NCBI GenBank assembly: GCA_024279915.1
Contig: JAJRRB010000001.1
Coordinates: 19,582-83,581, forward strand
DNA length: 64,000 nucleotides
Reading direction: 5' to 3'
Source of the DNA: Deltaproteobacteria bacterium
GTDB taxonomy: Bacteria > Desulfobacterota > Desulfuromonadia > Desulfuromonadales > BM103
The position numbers and the translations under genes are program-made. Positions 20,552-29,541 of the stretch are shown piece after piece; the stretch's first letter is position 1; the number at the start of each line of letters is the position of its first letter. Below the pieces are notes generated by a model. That model was not told where the DNA came from. It saw only the letters and a list, made by a program, of their open reading frames with translations, and did no database searches.

Positions 20552-20578
20552 GGGCAGCAGATTGTGAATCTGCTGCCC
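20552..20578. terminator. 12-bp perfect hairpin after metX
   Basis: GGGCAGCAGATT and AATCTGCTGCCC pair around GTG. There is no U-run, so it may stabilise the 3' end or work in both directions for metX and the small minus-strand gene that ends at 20603. Confidence 0.6.
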
Positions 20579-20602
20579 ATTGAAAACAGCTACACTCTAC
20601 TT

Positions 20603-20776
20603 CTATTCATCCCCATCAAACAACCCCATCTGGTCAAACCGATGTTTCTCAACCTTAAAAGGCAGGGGAAAATACCGCGGACATTCTAAAAGCAGATTAG
20701 CCGCCGGTTGCTTGCAATTACGCAAACACTGGAGGCAAAGAGGATTCACTGTTTTAGCATCAGGTGATGACTTCAT
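20603..20776 (-). CDS. Small Cys-rich protein of 57 residues, unknown function
   Basis: A short minus-strand gene reading MKSSPDAKTVNPLCLQCLRN, then CKQPAANLLLECPRYFPLPF, then KVEKHRFDQMGLFDGDE. Four Cys in CxxCxxxC...C spacing could bind zinc or an iron-sulfur cluster. The acidic tail and balanced composition look like real protein, and the plus-strand frame over the same bases does not. It lies downstream of selU on the same strand, 70 bases from its stop, and may be co-transcribed. I do not recognise a characterised family. Confidence 0.6.
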   Translation of the reverse strand: MKSSPDAKTVNPLCLQCLRNCKQPAANLLLECPRYFPLPFKVEKHRFDQMGLFDGDE

Positions 20777-20846
20777 AGCGCTGTCCGTTCAGTCAAATAT
20801 TCTGCAACCATTCTATCAGTCTGCGACATCCTCAGTAAAGTACTCA

Positions 20847-21899
20847 CTACGTGGATGCTGACTTGCCCAACACTTCAGCAACTGCAGATTCGATACGCTC
20901 CATCACTGTCTCTTCTGGTTGCAAATCAACTTCAACACGCCTTTCCGGCAGAGTGTGCCTATAAAGCGGATCGTAGTAATTCACCATCAGCTCACTGACC
21001 AGCTCAGACCAGTTGCCTTCTTCAAGCAACTGCAGATAACGATTCATCGTCTCTTTGCCGAGTTTCTCTTTGAGAGCACGGATCGGGCGAATAAACTCGT
21101 CCTTGAGTTTTTCGACCGCAGGATAATCAGCGAGGATATTTCTGACCCTTGCTTCTAAAGAAGCATTCAGCCAGATCGATGTCTCGATTTGTAATGTCTG
21201 GTAAACCCTGGCTGGCAGAGCCACCCGACCAATATGCCGGCTCTCGCCTTCTGCCAGGATATAGCCATCGCAGGGGATCTTGCGTAGCTCATCCCAGAGC
21301 AGAGAATCGAACATTTTCTGGTTCGGTTGCGGCGGCAAACCAAGGTTGCCGAAGGCGCTACCACGGTGGTTGGCCAATCCTTCCAGGTCGACAACAGGAT
21401 AACCCTGTTCCGCCAGGCGATGCAGATAATGGGTCTTACCCACACCGGTCAGGCCACGAAAAACCAGCAACTTAGCCCACTTGCCGTGTTCAAAATAATC
21501 CAGCACATGACGGCGGAAAGCTTTATGGCCTCCAGACAACTGCCGTGCCGGAGTGCCAGCGAGCTCAAGAAACTGAGTCAAAGCAAGACTACGCATGCCA
21601 CCACGCCAGCAGAAGATGACGACCGGCTGGGATGTTCCAGCCTGCAACCTGGCAATCGTCTCAATCATGGCGGGGATTTTAGGGGCGACAATCTCAACAC
21701 CACGTTGTCGCGCCTGCCGCTTGCCAACCTGCTTGTAAAGTGTGCCCACCTCGGCCCGTTCAGTATTGTCGAGGATCGGCACATTGATCGCACCGGGAAT
21801 GGTCGCCTCGGCAAATTCATCCGGACTACGGGCATCAACCAGCAGTGCACCCTTATCACGAAGTGCCAGGGCTTGTTCCAAAGTAATTGTTGTAGACAT
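20847..21899 (-). CDS. mnmH: tRNA 2-selenouridine synthase
   Basis: SelU/MnmH replaces sulfur with selenium at the wobble 2-thiouridine of some tRNAs, using selenophosphate. The N-terminal rhodanese domain has the active Cys in IFCWRGGMRS; a P-loop domain follows (GLTGVGKTHYL). I place the start at ATG 21899 (MSTTITLEQALALRDKG), giving 350 residues; the open frame upstream runs into the tRNA gene. By family knowledge a selenophosphate synthetase (SelD) should exist elsewhere in the genome. Confidence 0.92.
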   Translation of the reverse strand: MSTTITLEQALALRDKGALLVDARSPDEFAEATIPGAINVPILDNTERAEVGTLYKQVGKRQARQRGVEIVAPKIPAMIETIARLQAGTSQPVVIFCWRGGMRSLALTQFLELAGTPARQLSGGHKAFRRHVLDYFEHGKWAKLLVFRGLTGVGKTHYLHRLAEQGYPVVDLEGLANHRGSAFGNLGLPPQPNQKMFDSLLWDELRKIPCDGYILAEGESRHIGRVALPARVYQTLQIETSIWLNASLEARVRNILADYPAVEKLKDEFIRPIRALKEKLGKETMNRYLQLLEEGNWSELVSELMVNYYDPLYRHTLPERRVEVDLQPEETVMERIESAVAEVLGKSAST

Positions 21900-21994
21900 A
21901 AGTAAACTCTCTCTGATGAGAAAGGTTATACTCCAAAAGGAGTCAACCAGCAAGCAGGAGAGCATGGGCCAGAAGAAAAAGACGAAAGAAAAGG

Positions 21995-22023
21995 TTGACA
22001 ACCCCGCAGGCATCCGATAGTTT
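21995..22023 (+). promoter_or_regulatory. Promoter of the initiator tRNA gene
   Basis: TTGACA at 21995-22000, 17-base spacer, TAGTTT at 22018-22023, placing the transcription start a few bases before the mature 5' end at 22036. Confidence 0.6.
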
Positions 22024-22035
22024 GTCGCCTCTTGT

Positions 22036-22112
<77 letters not shown>

Positions 22113-22121
22113 ATAATATCA

Positions 22122-22152
22122 GGGACTTGCATTAACTTGCAGGTCCCTTTTT
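22122..22152 (+). terminator. Terminator of the tRNA-fMet transcript
   Basis: Stem GGGACTTGCA with TGCAGGTCCC (one G-U pair), loop TTAACT, then TTTTT. It begins ten bases after the tRNA CCA. Confidence 0.8.
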
Positions 22153-22214
22153 GTTTACACTGTACCCTTTTGTGTACCTTGGGACCCGATAAACATGGTA
22201 AAAGGAGTGCTATC

Positions 22215-23345
22215 ATGGCCTGTCTCAAGAAACGCGGAAAAACCTACTACGCACAGTACAACCTTGGTGGTCAGCAAAAACGTGTGAGCCTTCACACCTC
22301 TTCTTTGCAGATCGCTAAAGAGAAAATCAGACAGATTGAATCTGCGATTGCAAGAGGCACAGACATTCCGTTACCAACACGGACCCCTGTATCCCAAGTC
22401 GTCAAGGCTTACGTCCAATACCTCAATGCAGTTAAAACTCCCCGCAACGTTCAACGTGATATCCATTACCTCAGAAGCACCTTTGGCCCGATCTGCACAG
22501 AGTTAGAACTAAAGAATGCAAAGATCAGCCAGAAGGGCATCAAGCGTCCCAGTAAAGAATATGTGGCTCCGATAGAAGTGAACTTCTTTGAACAGATCAC
22601 AACTGCTGACATTGCAGGATTTATTTCTGCCAAAGTTCGCAGCAAGGATCTGTCTCCAAAGACAGCAAACCGTTACCGGGAAATCCTGACCCGTTTATAC
22701 AATTGGGCCATGGAGCAACACGGCATAAGAACCCCTGACAACAGAAACCCCGCTGCCAAGGTTGAGCGTTACAAAGAGAAAGCGCCCAACATCCGGTTTC
22801 TAAGCATGGAGCAAGTCAAAGAACAGCTTGAAGTTCTCTCTGACACTCCACAGCTTCAAACTATGGTGGCGGTCTACATCTATGCCGGGATAAGAAGAGA
22901 AGAGGCCTTGTGGCTTACTCTCGATGATATTGACTTAAAAGCTGGCCCCAATGGCATGATCCGTATTCGGCCCAAGACAATTGATGATGAATACTGGGAA
23001 CCAAAGACAAAAGTGAACAGGGTTGTGCCGATCAGCAAAGCCCTTAGGGGCTACCTTGATCAATACAAAAGAGCCGAGTCCGAGTCGGCTTGGTTTTTCC
23101 TCACACCTAAAGGTTCAAGGTGGGATGGGAATAATTTTTCTAAAGCGTTGTCAAAAGTGAATAAGGCTAAAGACATTCTTTGGACTTGTTTGGATTATCG
23201 ACACACCTTTGGAAGCCAACTGGCGATGAAGGGTGAAAGTCTTTACAAGATTTCAACCTTGATGGGAAACTCTCCTGAAATATGCCGCAAGCATTACGCA
23301 GCCATATTGCCTGAGTTATTAGCTGACACGGTTGAATTTACCTGA
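22215..23345 (+). CDS. Phage-type tyrosine integrase
   Basis: A 376-residue site-specific recombinase: N-terminal arm-binding part (KKRGKTYYAQYNLGG), a SAM-like core-binding domain, and the catalytic domain with the first Arg in YAGIRREEALWL, the second Arg in LDYRHTFGSQLAMKG and the nucleophile Tyr in RKHYAAI. The usual His of the HxxR box is replaced (LDYR), as in some phage integrases. ATG 22215 has AAAGGAG seven bases upstream. Its position about 100 bases behind the tRNA-fMet 3' end is the classic place for an integrase of a tRNA-targeting element, but no other phage or island genes are seen before resB. Confidence 0.92.
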   Translation: MACLKKRGKTYYAQYNLGGQQKRVSLHTSSLQIAKEKIRQIESAIARGTDIPLPTRTPVSQVVKAYVQYLNAVKTPRNVQRDIHYLRSTFGPICTELELKNAKISQKGIKRPSKEYVAPIEVNFFEQITTADIAGFISAKVRSKDLSPKTANRYREILTRLYNWAMEQHGIRTPDNRNPAAKVERYKEKAPNIRFLSMEQVKEQLEVLSDTPQLQTMVAVYIYAGIRREEALWLTLDDIDLKAGPNGMIRIRPKTIDDEYWEPKTKVNRVVPISKALRGYLDQYKRAESESAWFFLTPKGSRWDGNNFSKALSKVNKAKDILWTCLDYRHTFGSQLAMKGESLYKISTLMGNSPEICRKHYAAILPELLADTVEFT

Positions 23346-23348
23346 GCC

Positions 23349-23386
23349 GTTCGAGTCCAGCTAGGGGAGCCATGCTTGACTCGAAC
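23349..23386. repeat. tRNA T-arm-like sequence within an inverted repeat, possible att remnant
   Basis: Directly behind the integrase, GTTCGAGTC (23349-23357) and GACTCGAAC (23378-23386) form a 9-bp inverted repeat. The left part reads on as a tRNA-like 3' end, TTCGAGT, CCAGC, TAGGGGA, G, CCA (23350-23372). The 5' side of the T stem does not pair, so this is not a whole tRNA. It could be a scar of an attachment site, but not one identical to the tRNA-fMet end. Confidence 0.4.
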
Positions 23387-23429
23387 TACGGGTTTACTTT
23401 CCCCATATGTCACGACTCACAGTAAAACA

Positions 23430-23461
23430 AAGCCCCAACCTGTTTTCAAGGTTGGGGCTTT
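23430..23461. terminator. Bidirectional hairpin after the integrase
   Basis: AAGCCCCAACC and GGTTGGGGCTT pair perfectly over 11 bases with a nine-base loop; T-rich or A-rich bases flank both sides. Confidence 0.7.
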
Positions 23462-23566
23462 CCTATAATTCCTATCGCAACTGTTTTTTACATCACCTAG
23501 GGATATTCAGTAACCGATAAATGAATCTCCTACAGTTTTATAGACTCTCCCTGACCAGTCACAAAA

Positions 23567-23594
23567 AAGCCACCCGCAGTAGTGCGGATGGCTT
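23567..23594 (-). terminator. Terminator downstream of resB
   Basis: On the minus strand AAGCCATCCGCA pairs with TGCGGGTGGCTT (one mismatch, four-base loop) and is followed by TTTTTTG. It probably ends the resB transcript. The rest of 23595-23884 has no gene that I can support. Confidence 0.7.
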
Positions 23595-23884
23595 GGCATT
23601 AATAGATCATATCCCCAAAAATTCCTATTCACCAAGCAACTGACACACTTGGCAATATACGCCGATCATTCTCAAACGTTAAAAATCGGAGTGTCCTAGA
23701 TGTTGTTCCAGAGACTAATGAAAGTCAAAATCTGTTGATCTGAGTGATTCCTGGAAACCTTGCCACTGACACACAACAAAAAACATCATTTAGCCGGATA
23801 TTTTCAACGTGCCCCTTCATCAACACAGAACGCAAACAGAGCGAAGAGTAAAAGGTTTACTGAATATTGGAGAGACTCGGACTG

Positions 23885-25141
23885 CTACTGAGGATTGATT
23901 TTACTACCATCCCCTCCATCCACACGTTTTAAAATTGCAACCAACGCCGCCAACTTCACTTTGCCGACATCACCGCGAAAGCCCGCAAGAGAAATCAACC
24001 GGAACCCGTTTGTCGTCGGCACAATCCCCACAGCATAAAATCTAACAAAGAAAACCAGCAGAATAGCCAGGGTCAAAATGATACTCCCCAACCAGACCAA
24101 CGGCTCGCCGGGGTCTTTAGAGAGCTGAAAGCCACAGGTCCAGAAGCCTGATTCATCACGACTATAGGCTGTCTGATAAATTGCTACACCACGATGAACA
24201 AGAGGCGTGTTGACCTCGATAATCCCCTGGCGTACGACTTCGTCATTCTCCAGACTCGAAACTTCTGCGTGTAACTGGTTGAGAAGTGGATCACGAAAAG
24301 CGGTCGGTTTGATCTCAACACCTGGATCGATACTGTTTGGATACGTTCTTTCGCCACTCAAGCTATGATACTCGCCGATCAGGGCACCCTCACGAACAAT
24401 ACCAAGCACCAGATGCTGCTCTTCGGGGAAAAATCGCAGCACCTACACACTCAAATCAGGAGAGAGAGCCACGGTTTCTCCTTCACGGGTAGTGAATTCC
24501 TGCAGCTGCTCACGAGTCTCCTTATTGTAAGTGGCAAAGCGCAGATCGATTGGATAATATTGCGGCTCAAAATGATCAAGGCGAAAGGTGAAGCCCAGTG
24601 GACTATCAGCTTCGATATCCCAGTCGAAATATTTATCACTCTGATGGGTCACATAGAGATTCATGGTGCCGACAAAGCCGAGTTGGGCGGCCAGAGCCCC
24701 AATCATGATAGCCAGAATTGACAGGTGCAGAATCGGCAAAGCCCAACGTCCGACCAGGCCACGTCGGGCGAGAACCCGGTCTCCCGAAAGGGTGATGCGA
24801 TAGCCCAGATTCTGCAGACGTGAAGAGAGCTTGTCAACGTCATCACAAGCCAGATCGTGATCTGATTTTTGAGATGCTGGCTCACTGCTTTCCAACAAGC
24901 TAAGCAGGCGCTTCTTTTCGCCAAAAACCCGCACGAAGGTACGCCAGGTACAGGCGGCCAGATTCAAAGCTAAAAGGCCAAGCAAAAGGCGGAACCAGAG
25001 AGACTGGTAATAGAGCTCAAAACGCTGTATCGTGCCTTGTTCGACAGGCCAGATGGTACCAAAAACAGCAACAACTGAGAGCCCCAGCAATAGGGTCAAG
25101 GTCAGCTTTACAGAGCTGAAAAAATCTAGAACAGGTTTCAT
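23885..25141 (-). pseudogene. resB: ResB cytochrome c biogenesis protein interrupted by in-frame TAG
   Basis: ResB works with CcsA/ResC in system II to move and attach haem to exported apocytochromes. One frame runs from 25141 to 23885 but has TAG at 24445-24443, about 56% of the way in; no frameshift is involved. The upstream half has transmembrane segments (FFSSVKLTLTLLLGLSVVAVFGTIW, LLLGLLALNLAACTW, LPILHLSILAIMIG); the downstream half has VLRFFPEEQHLV and a last membrane segment (WLGSIILTLAILLVFFVRF). A CAG-to-TAG change would explain it. The expected neighbour ccsA is not present; the integrase region lies where it might have been. Confidence 0.85.
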
Positions 25142-25216
25142 AAGTCAATCTACTTTCTATAGGATGGCGGCATACTATCATTACTTTTAGATCAACAGCA
25201 ATAACAGGTTGCTAAC

Positions 25217-25376
25217 AGCCTGTCGGACAATCAATAAACTGGCTGCAAATTCGTCTGTTTGGTCCATATCTCAGCTCCTTTTCGACCAATAGCTACGGCT
25301 ATTAAGCTCTCAAATTAGCCAAAGTCTGGCCTCAAACATTCAAATTTTCGCTTCAGTCCTGATTGTCCGACAGGCT
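25217..25376. repeat. MITE-like element with 17-bp terminal inverted repeats
   Basis: The ends AGCCTGTCGGACAATCA (25217-25233) and TGATTGTCCGACAGGCT (25360-25376) are perfect inverted repeats bounding about 160 bases without a gene. Inside lies a hairpin AATAGC-CGTA-GCTATT and, on the minus strand, an AAAAGGAG site followed by ATG. A shorter relative with the same ends and shared internal sequence lies at 49904-49986. Confidence 0.75.
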
Positions 25377-25405
25377 GCTAATACTAAATACTGGAGAACA
25401 ACATT

Positions 25406-25792
25406 ATGATGGAAATCACTTTTCCCGCTGGCGTTAAGGTCAATGCACAATACAAAGGTTTTGAGATCGCCACAGATCAACCGGAAAGAAACGGCGGCGA
25501 AAACACGGCGCCCGCTCCCTTCGATTTTTTCCTCGCTTCTCTCGGTACCTGTGCCGGTTTTTTCGCTTTACGCTTCTGTCAACAGCGCGACCTGTCGACC
25601 GATGGCCTGCGCCTGCAATTAACGACTGAACATAACTCTGAGACCAAGCGGCTTGATCGGGTGGAGATCACCATGCAATTGCCGAAGGCCTTTCCAAAAA
25701 GATACCGCAAGGCTATCATTCGTGCCACCGACCAGTGTGCGGTCAAAAAAGCCCTGCTTGATCCGCCGACGATTGAGCTCATCACTCTTTAG
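25406..25792 (+). CDS. OsmC family protein
   Basis: A 128-residue OsmC/YhfA-type protein. OsmC enzymes reduce organic peroxides with two Cys; here Cys are in FLASLGTCAGFFALRFC and TDQCAVKKAL, which match the two active-site positions. The PAPFDFFLASLGTC stretch is the family signature. The specific substrate is not readable from sequence. It stands alone on the plus strand, converging with the nudix operon. Confidence 0.85.
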   Translation: MMEITFPAGVKVNAQYKGFEIATDQPERNGGENTAPAPFDFFLASLGTCAGFFALRFCQQRDLSTDGLRLQLTTEHNSETKRLDRVEITMQLPKAFPKRYRKAIIRATDQCAVKKALLDPPTIELITL

Positions 25793-26034
25793 AGGGGTGG
25801 AATAATTTCAGGGGCAGCAACTTCCTGTAAGCCAACTTCTCCGGCAAGCGCCTCAAGCAACGGCTCGACATCGCGAACCCGGCTTGGTGGGTAGGCAATC
25901 TCGACCACGGCAATCTGGTTATCCAGAGTCCGCGCGAAAGCCAGGCCATCATAACTCTCCAGGATAAAGCGTAAGTGACCGATTTCGGCACGCGGCAGCT
26001 GGAAGTAGCGCTTGTTGAAAGTTTCTGTGGTCAT
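25789..26034 (-). CDS. DUF4911-type small protein
   Basis: An 81-residue protein reading YFQLPRAEIGHLRFILESYD and ending EVAAPEIIPPL. It matches my memory of the DUF4911 family, short cytosolic proteins of unknown function in Desulfobacterota. It overlaps the end of the convergent osmC gene by four bases and follows nudC on the same strand, so it is likely the last gene of a nudF-nudC-DUF4911 operon. Confidence 0.65.
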   Translation of the reverse strand: MTTETFNKRYFQLPRAEIGHLRFILESYDGLAFARTLDNQIAVVEIAYPPSRVRDVEPLLEALAGEVGLQEVAAPEIIPPL

Positions 26035-26047
26035 GTCTCTACCTTCA

Positions 26048-26905
26048 TCAGGTCAATGTCAGGGCTTTATCAAGGATATAGCGAGCGATACTACGTTTGG
26101 GCGGCAATTCAGGCAGGGCATCAACGGGGAACCAACGCGCATCGGCTAACTCTGTCGTATCAACCTGAATTTCCCCCTCGACATAATCGGCGACAAAACC
26201 AACCATCACCTGGCTCGGGAAAGGCCAACACTGGCTACCGACATAACGGACGTTGTTGGCAATAATACCTGTCTCCTCGGCAACTTCACGCATAGCCGTC
26301 TCTTCCAGAGATTCAGCAAATTCCTGAAAACCAGCCACCAGGCTGTACCGCTTGGGTGCCCAGTTCGGCTTACGCGTCAGCAGCACTTCTCCTGGTCGAG
26401 TGACCAGAACAATAGCACAAGGGTGGATGGTGGGAAAAACATGCTCGCCGCAGGAACCGCAGCTCCGTCCCCATTCGCTGGCCTGCCAGTTGGTCGGCTG
26501 ACCACAGTAACCACAGAAACGACTACGTTCCTGCCAATGCAAAATCATGCGTCCCATCCCGCCTATTGAAAGCAGGTCGATAGGCAACCGTGGGTTTTCA
26601 TCGAGCAGTTCACATATCTCTAAGTTTTCAGGGAGACCTGTTGCGTCATCCATATCAATCAAGTAACAGGGCTGGCCCTTCCAGCGACCAAGATAGAGTG
26701 CCGATTCATCGGACCAATCCTCAAATGGCAAGACGAAATTGCCCTGTGATTGTACCGTCAGCATTCTGGTGCCATGCAGCAAGACCCCGTATCCCGGACC
26801 ACCCGGGTTGTCACCAGGCCCCTGCAGGAGAAGCTGTCCGTCGAGGCAGGCCCGGTTAAAGGGCAGGTGCATTGGTGAAGCGTAATGGGCAGGCAGACTG
26901 GTCAC
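26048..26905 (-). CDS. nudC: NAD(+)/NADH diphosphatase
   Basis: NudC cleaves NADH to NMNH and AMP and removes NAD caps from RNA. The 285-residue protein has the four-Cys zinc ribbon (CGYCGQPT...CGSCGEHVFP), the PCAIVLV strand that follows it, and a complete Nudix box (GFQEFAESLEETAMREVAEE). The SQCWPFPSQVM motif after the box is the NADH-specific signature SQPWPFPxS with Cys in place of Pro. It overlaps nudF by four bases. Confidence 0.93.
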   Translation of the reverse strand: MTSLPAHYASPMHLPFNRACLDGQLLLQGPGDNPGGPGYGVLLHGTRMLTVQSQGNFVLPFEDWSDESALYLGRWKGQPCYLIDMDDATGLPENLEICELLDENPRLPIDLLSIGGMGRMILHWQERSRFCGYCGQPTNWQASEWGRSCGSCGEHVFPTIHPCAIVLVTRPGEVLLTRKPNWAPKRYSLVAGFQEFAESLEETAMREVAEETGIIANNVRYVGSQCWPFPSQVMVGFVADYVEGEIQVDTTELADARWFPVDALPELPPKRSIARYILDKALTLT

Positions 26906-27438
26906 TGATCATTCTCCGCACAGAGTTTTTGATAAAGCAATAGCGACAACTGTGTTTTGCCGTCGAGGATTTCACCATTCTCAACTTTTCCCACCGCCTC
27001 GGCAAGAGTCATAGGGCAAAGATCAATGATCTCATCAGGCTCCAGCTTCTGTTCCGTAACGCTGAGCTCATGCCCCTGAAATAGATGGATATATTCATCA
27101 CAGAAACCAGCCGTACTCCAGAAACCGCCAAGCGGTAGAATTTGCGCAGCGGAATAACCGACCTCTTCCATCAATTCACGACCGGCACAGTCTTGTGCGG
27201 ACTCTCCAGGTTCAAGGCGTCCCGCTGGGATTTCATAGATCATCTCACCGATCGCTGGACGAAACTGACTGATCAACAGGACTCGACCATCCGACAACAC
27301 TGGCAGGATAGCAGCACCACCCGGATGACGGATAATTTCGAAACTCGACTGCCTGCCATCTGGCATCTGGTGTTTTTCCACTGCAACATCCAGGACACGC
27401 CCGGCAAAGACAGTTTCTCGCGATATAATTTTCGACAT
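26902..27438 (-). CDS. nudF: ADP-ribose pyrophosphatase-type Nudix hydrolase
   Basis: A 178-residue Nudix enzyme with EIPAGRLEPGESAQDCAGRE followed by LMEEVGY, the Nudix box preceded by the E-I-P-A-G strand of ADP-ribose pyrophosphatases. ADP-ribose hydrolysis is the likely activity; sugar-nucleotide hydrolysis is an alternative. It starts at ATG 27438 and is translationally linked to nudC. Divergent from the phosphatase gene at 27484. Confidence 0.88.
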   Translation of the reverse strand: MSKIISRETVFAGRVLDVAVEKHQMPDGRQSSFEIIRHPGGAAILPVLSDGRVLLISQFRPAIGEMIYEIPAGRLEPGESAQDCAGRELMEEVGYSAAQILPLGGFWSTAGFCDEYIHLFQGHELSVTEQKLEPDEIIDLCPMTLAEAVGKVENGEILDGKTQLSLLLYQKLCAENDQ

Positions 27439-27483
27439 AAAAACTCCTCACAGAGAGGCAAAAGCGGGTAGAATGAAAGAGTG

Positions 27484-28128
27484 ATGCAGAATCATGAAAC
27501 AAAAGCAGAGGGACGCCTACTTGCTGTTGGCGATATCCATGGCTGTCTGGACCAACTTGACGCACTGATGATTCAGGTCGCACCAACACTTGGAGATCAG
27601 GTCATCTTCCTCGGTGATTACGTCGATCGTGGCCCTGCCAGTTTCGGCGTGATCGATTACCTGATTGAATTTGGCAAATCCTTGCCAGCAACGGTTTTTT
27701 TGCGTGGCAACCATGATCAGATGTTTACCGATTATCTCGATGGTCATGATGCAACAATTTTTCTCATGAATGGCGGGACAAAAACCTTGCACAGCTACCA
27801 GAGCAACGGAGAGTGGCCAATCCCATCATCTCACCGGTTTTTCCTTGAAGCACTCCTCGATAGTTACGAAAAGGAAGATTACATTTTCGTTCACGCTGGC
27901 CTGCGCCCCGGTATCCCCCTGGCCGAGCAGGACATCAGCGATCTGCTCTGGATACGTCGTGAGTTTGTCACCTCGGACTACGATTGGGGGAAAGCCGTGG
28001 TCTATGGTCACACACCGCTTGCGGAGCCCCTCTTGACCGCGAGCCGAATAGGACTGGATACCGGCTGTGTCTACGGCCGCCAGCTAACCTGTTGCGACGT
28101 TCGCACCAGACAGATATGGCAAGTCTGA
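27484..28128 (+). CDS. PPP-type metallophosphoesterase
   Basis: A 214-residue phosphatase of the Ser/Thr phosphatase/ApaH superfamily with the three metal motifs in order: GDIHGCLDQLD, GDYVDRGPASFGVIDYL and RGNHDQM, then two His (HAGLRPG and YGHTPL). It could act on phosphoproteins or dinucleotide polyphosphates; the sequence does not decide. It is transcribed away from nudF and converges with the U32 gene. Confidence 0.88.
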   Translation: MQNHETKAEGRLLAVGDIHGCLDQLDALMIQVAPTLGDQVIFLGDYVDRGPASFGVIDYLIEFGKSLPATVFLRGNHDQMFTDYLDGHDATIFLMNGGTKTLHSYQSNGEWPIPSSHRFFLEALLDSYEKEDYIFVHAGLRPGIPLAEQDISDLLWIRREFVTSDYDWGKAVVYGHTPLAEPLLTASRIGLDTGCVYGRQLTCCDVRTRQIWQV

Positions 28129-28133
28129 GTTGA

Positions 28134-29354
28134 TTACACAGACTTATCGTTCCGCCAGCGGCGTAACATATCTCCGGGCTGCGTTCCTGCTGGCAGGGCC
28201 ATGCGCACAACAGCGTTCGGCTGAACAGTTGTAATAGTCTCCCCTTTTCCCTTGACTGCTTCACCAAAGACGAATTTCCCTTGACGCATGGCCGGCCCGA
28301 TGATTTCCAGGCGTTCTCCACTCTTACAACGGTTACGCCCTCCCACCAGCCAGTCGCCGTCCGGTGCTTCCCCTTGAACGATACCGACAAAATCACAATC
28401 GCGAAGATAGTCACTATTCTCAGCAGTAACAAAGGCATGGTCCTGCTCAAAGAAGAACCCGGTGCCATAAGGACGATGACTGACCGCTCCAAGCTCTCTA
28501 TGCCATTGCGGATCGACCTGGTAATTGTCTGGATCATCACGCCAGGCGTCAAGCGCCGCCCTATAAACTCTGGTCACGGCAGCCACATAGTAGAGACTCT
28601 TCATGCGGCCCTCGATCTTCAAGCTATCGACGCCGGCGTTGATCAAGTCCGGCAGATGGCCGAGCAGACAGAGATCACGACTATTAAAAATATAGGTTCC
28701 CCGTTCATCCTCCTCAATCGGCATATACTCCCCCGGTCGCATCTCCTCCTGCAGTGAATACTTCCAGCGGCAAGGCTGACTACAGGTGCCATGATTGGCG
28801 CTGCGTCCGGAAAGACCGGCTGACAGCAGACAACGGCCGGAATAGGCCATACACATGGCTCCATGAACGAACACCTCCAGCTCCAGCGTTACAGACCCAC
28901 GGATCGCAGCAATCTCCTGCAAGCTCAGTTCACGAGCCAGATTCAGTCGTTTGACGCCCTGGTCCTGCCAAAAATGCGCAGTAAGACCACTCGTAGTGTT
29001 AGCCTGAGTTGAAAGATGTATCTCTCTATCTGGATCAACCTGACGCACCAGGTGGAGCATGCCGGGGTCCGCCACTATGTAGGCATCCACTGGAATCGAC
29101 AGCAACGATTCCAATAGTTCTCGAGCCGCAGTTTCCTCACCGGGACGGAGGAAGGCGTTTAAGGTCAGGTAAAGACGTTTCTCCAGAGAGTGCGTAATTT
29201 CACAGGCACGCAACAACTCCTTGACAGTCAAATTCCCTGCCAGAGCTCGCAAACTAAACCGCTCAACGCCACAATAAACAGCATCGGCCCCGTAAAGCAG
29301 GGCTGTTTCTAGTTTTTCCAGGTTTCCGGCCGGAGCCAGGAGTTCAGGAACCAT
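28134..29354 (-). CDS. Peptidase U32 family protein (TrhP/RlhA-like)
   Basis: The U32 signature is present: EVFVHGAMCMAYSGRCLLSA, followed by CSQPCRW. U32 members of this type hydroxylate tRNA or rRNA bases (TrhP, RlhA) or act in ubiquinone synthesis rather than as proven peptidases; Cys residues bind an Fe-S cluster. At 406 residues it has the barrel plus a C-terminal beta domain. Which RNA it acts on cannot be told here. Confidence 0.88.
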   Translation of the reverse strand: MVPELLAPAGNLEKLETALLYGADAVYCGVERFSLRALAGNLTVKELLRACEITHSLEKRLYLTLNAFLRPGEETAARELLESLLSIPVDAYIVADPGMLHLVRQVDPDREIHLSTQANTTSGLTAHFWQDQGVKRLNLARELSLQEIAAIRGSVTLELEVFVHGAMCMAYSGRCLLSAGLSGRSANHGTCSQPCRWKYSLQEEMRPGEYMPIEEDERGTYIFNSRDLCLLGHLPDLINAGVDSLKIEGRMKSLYYVAAVTRVYRAALDAWRDDPDNYQVDPQWHRELGAVSHRPYGTGFFFEQDHAFVTAENSDYLRDCDFVGIVQGEAPDGDWLVGGRNRCKSGERLEIIGPAMRQGKFVFGEAVKGKGETITTVQPNAVVRMALPAGTQPGDMLRRWRNDKSV

Positions 29355-29474
29355 TAAGGAACCTCCAGAGCATTAATCGCACTTTTCATATAGAAAACGA
29401 AACATCGCCGCTCATTCTATCACATCAGGCATATTTCATGCAGAGCAAGATTGACATGCTGACTGCCATGATGC

Positions 29475-29501
29475 TTGACAAGGCTTGAAAAAGACTATAA
29501 T
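29475..29501 (+). promoter_or_regulatory. Possible promoter of the cpoB-LysM pair
   Basis: TTGACA at 29475-29480 and TATAAT at 29496-29501 are both perfect hexamers, but the 15-base spacer is short. It lies about 40 bases before the cpoB-like start. Confidence 0.4.
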
Positions 29502-29541
29502 TTTTAGGGAATTTCAATTCTAACAGCAGCCAATAAATAAC

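Noticed and set aside
20580..20861. Plus-strand frame of 93 codons
   Set aside because: It overlaps the metX hairpin and the better-supported minus-strand Cys-rich gene; no ribosome site or familiar sequence.
23350..23372. A second tRNA gene behind the integrase
   Set aside because: Only a 3'-end-like piece is present; the T stem 5' side does not pair and no anticodon arm exists.
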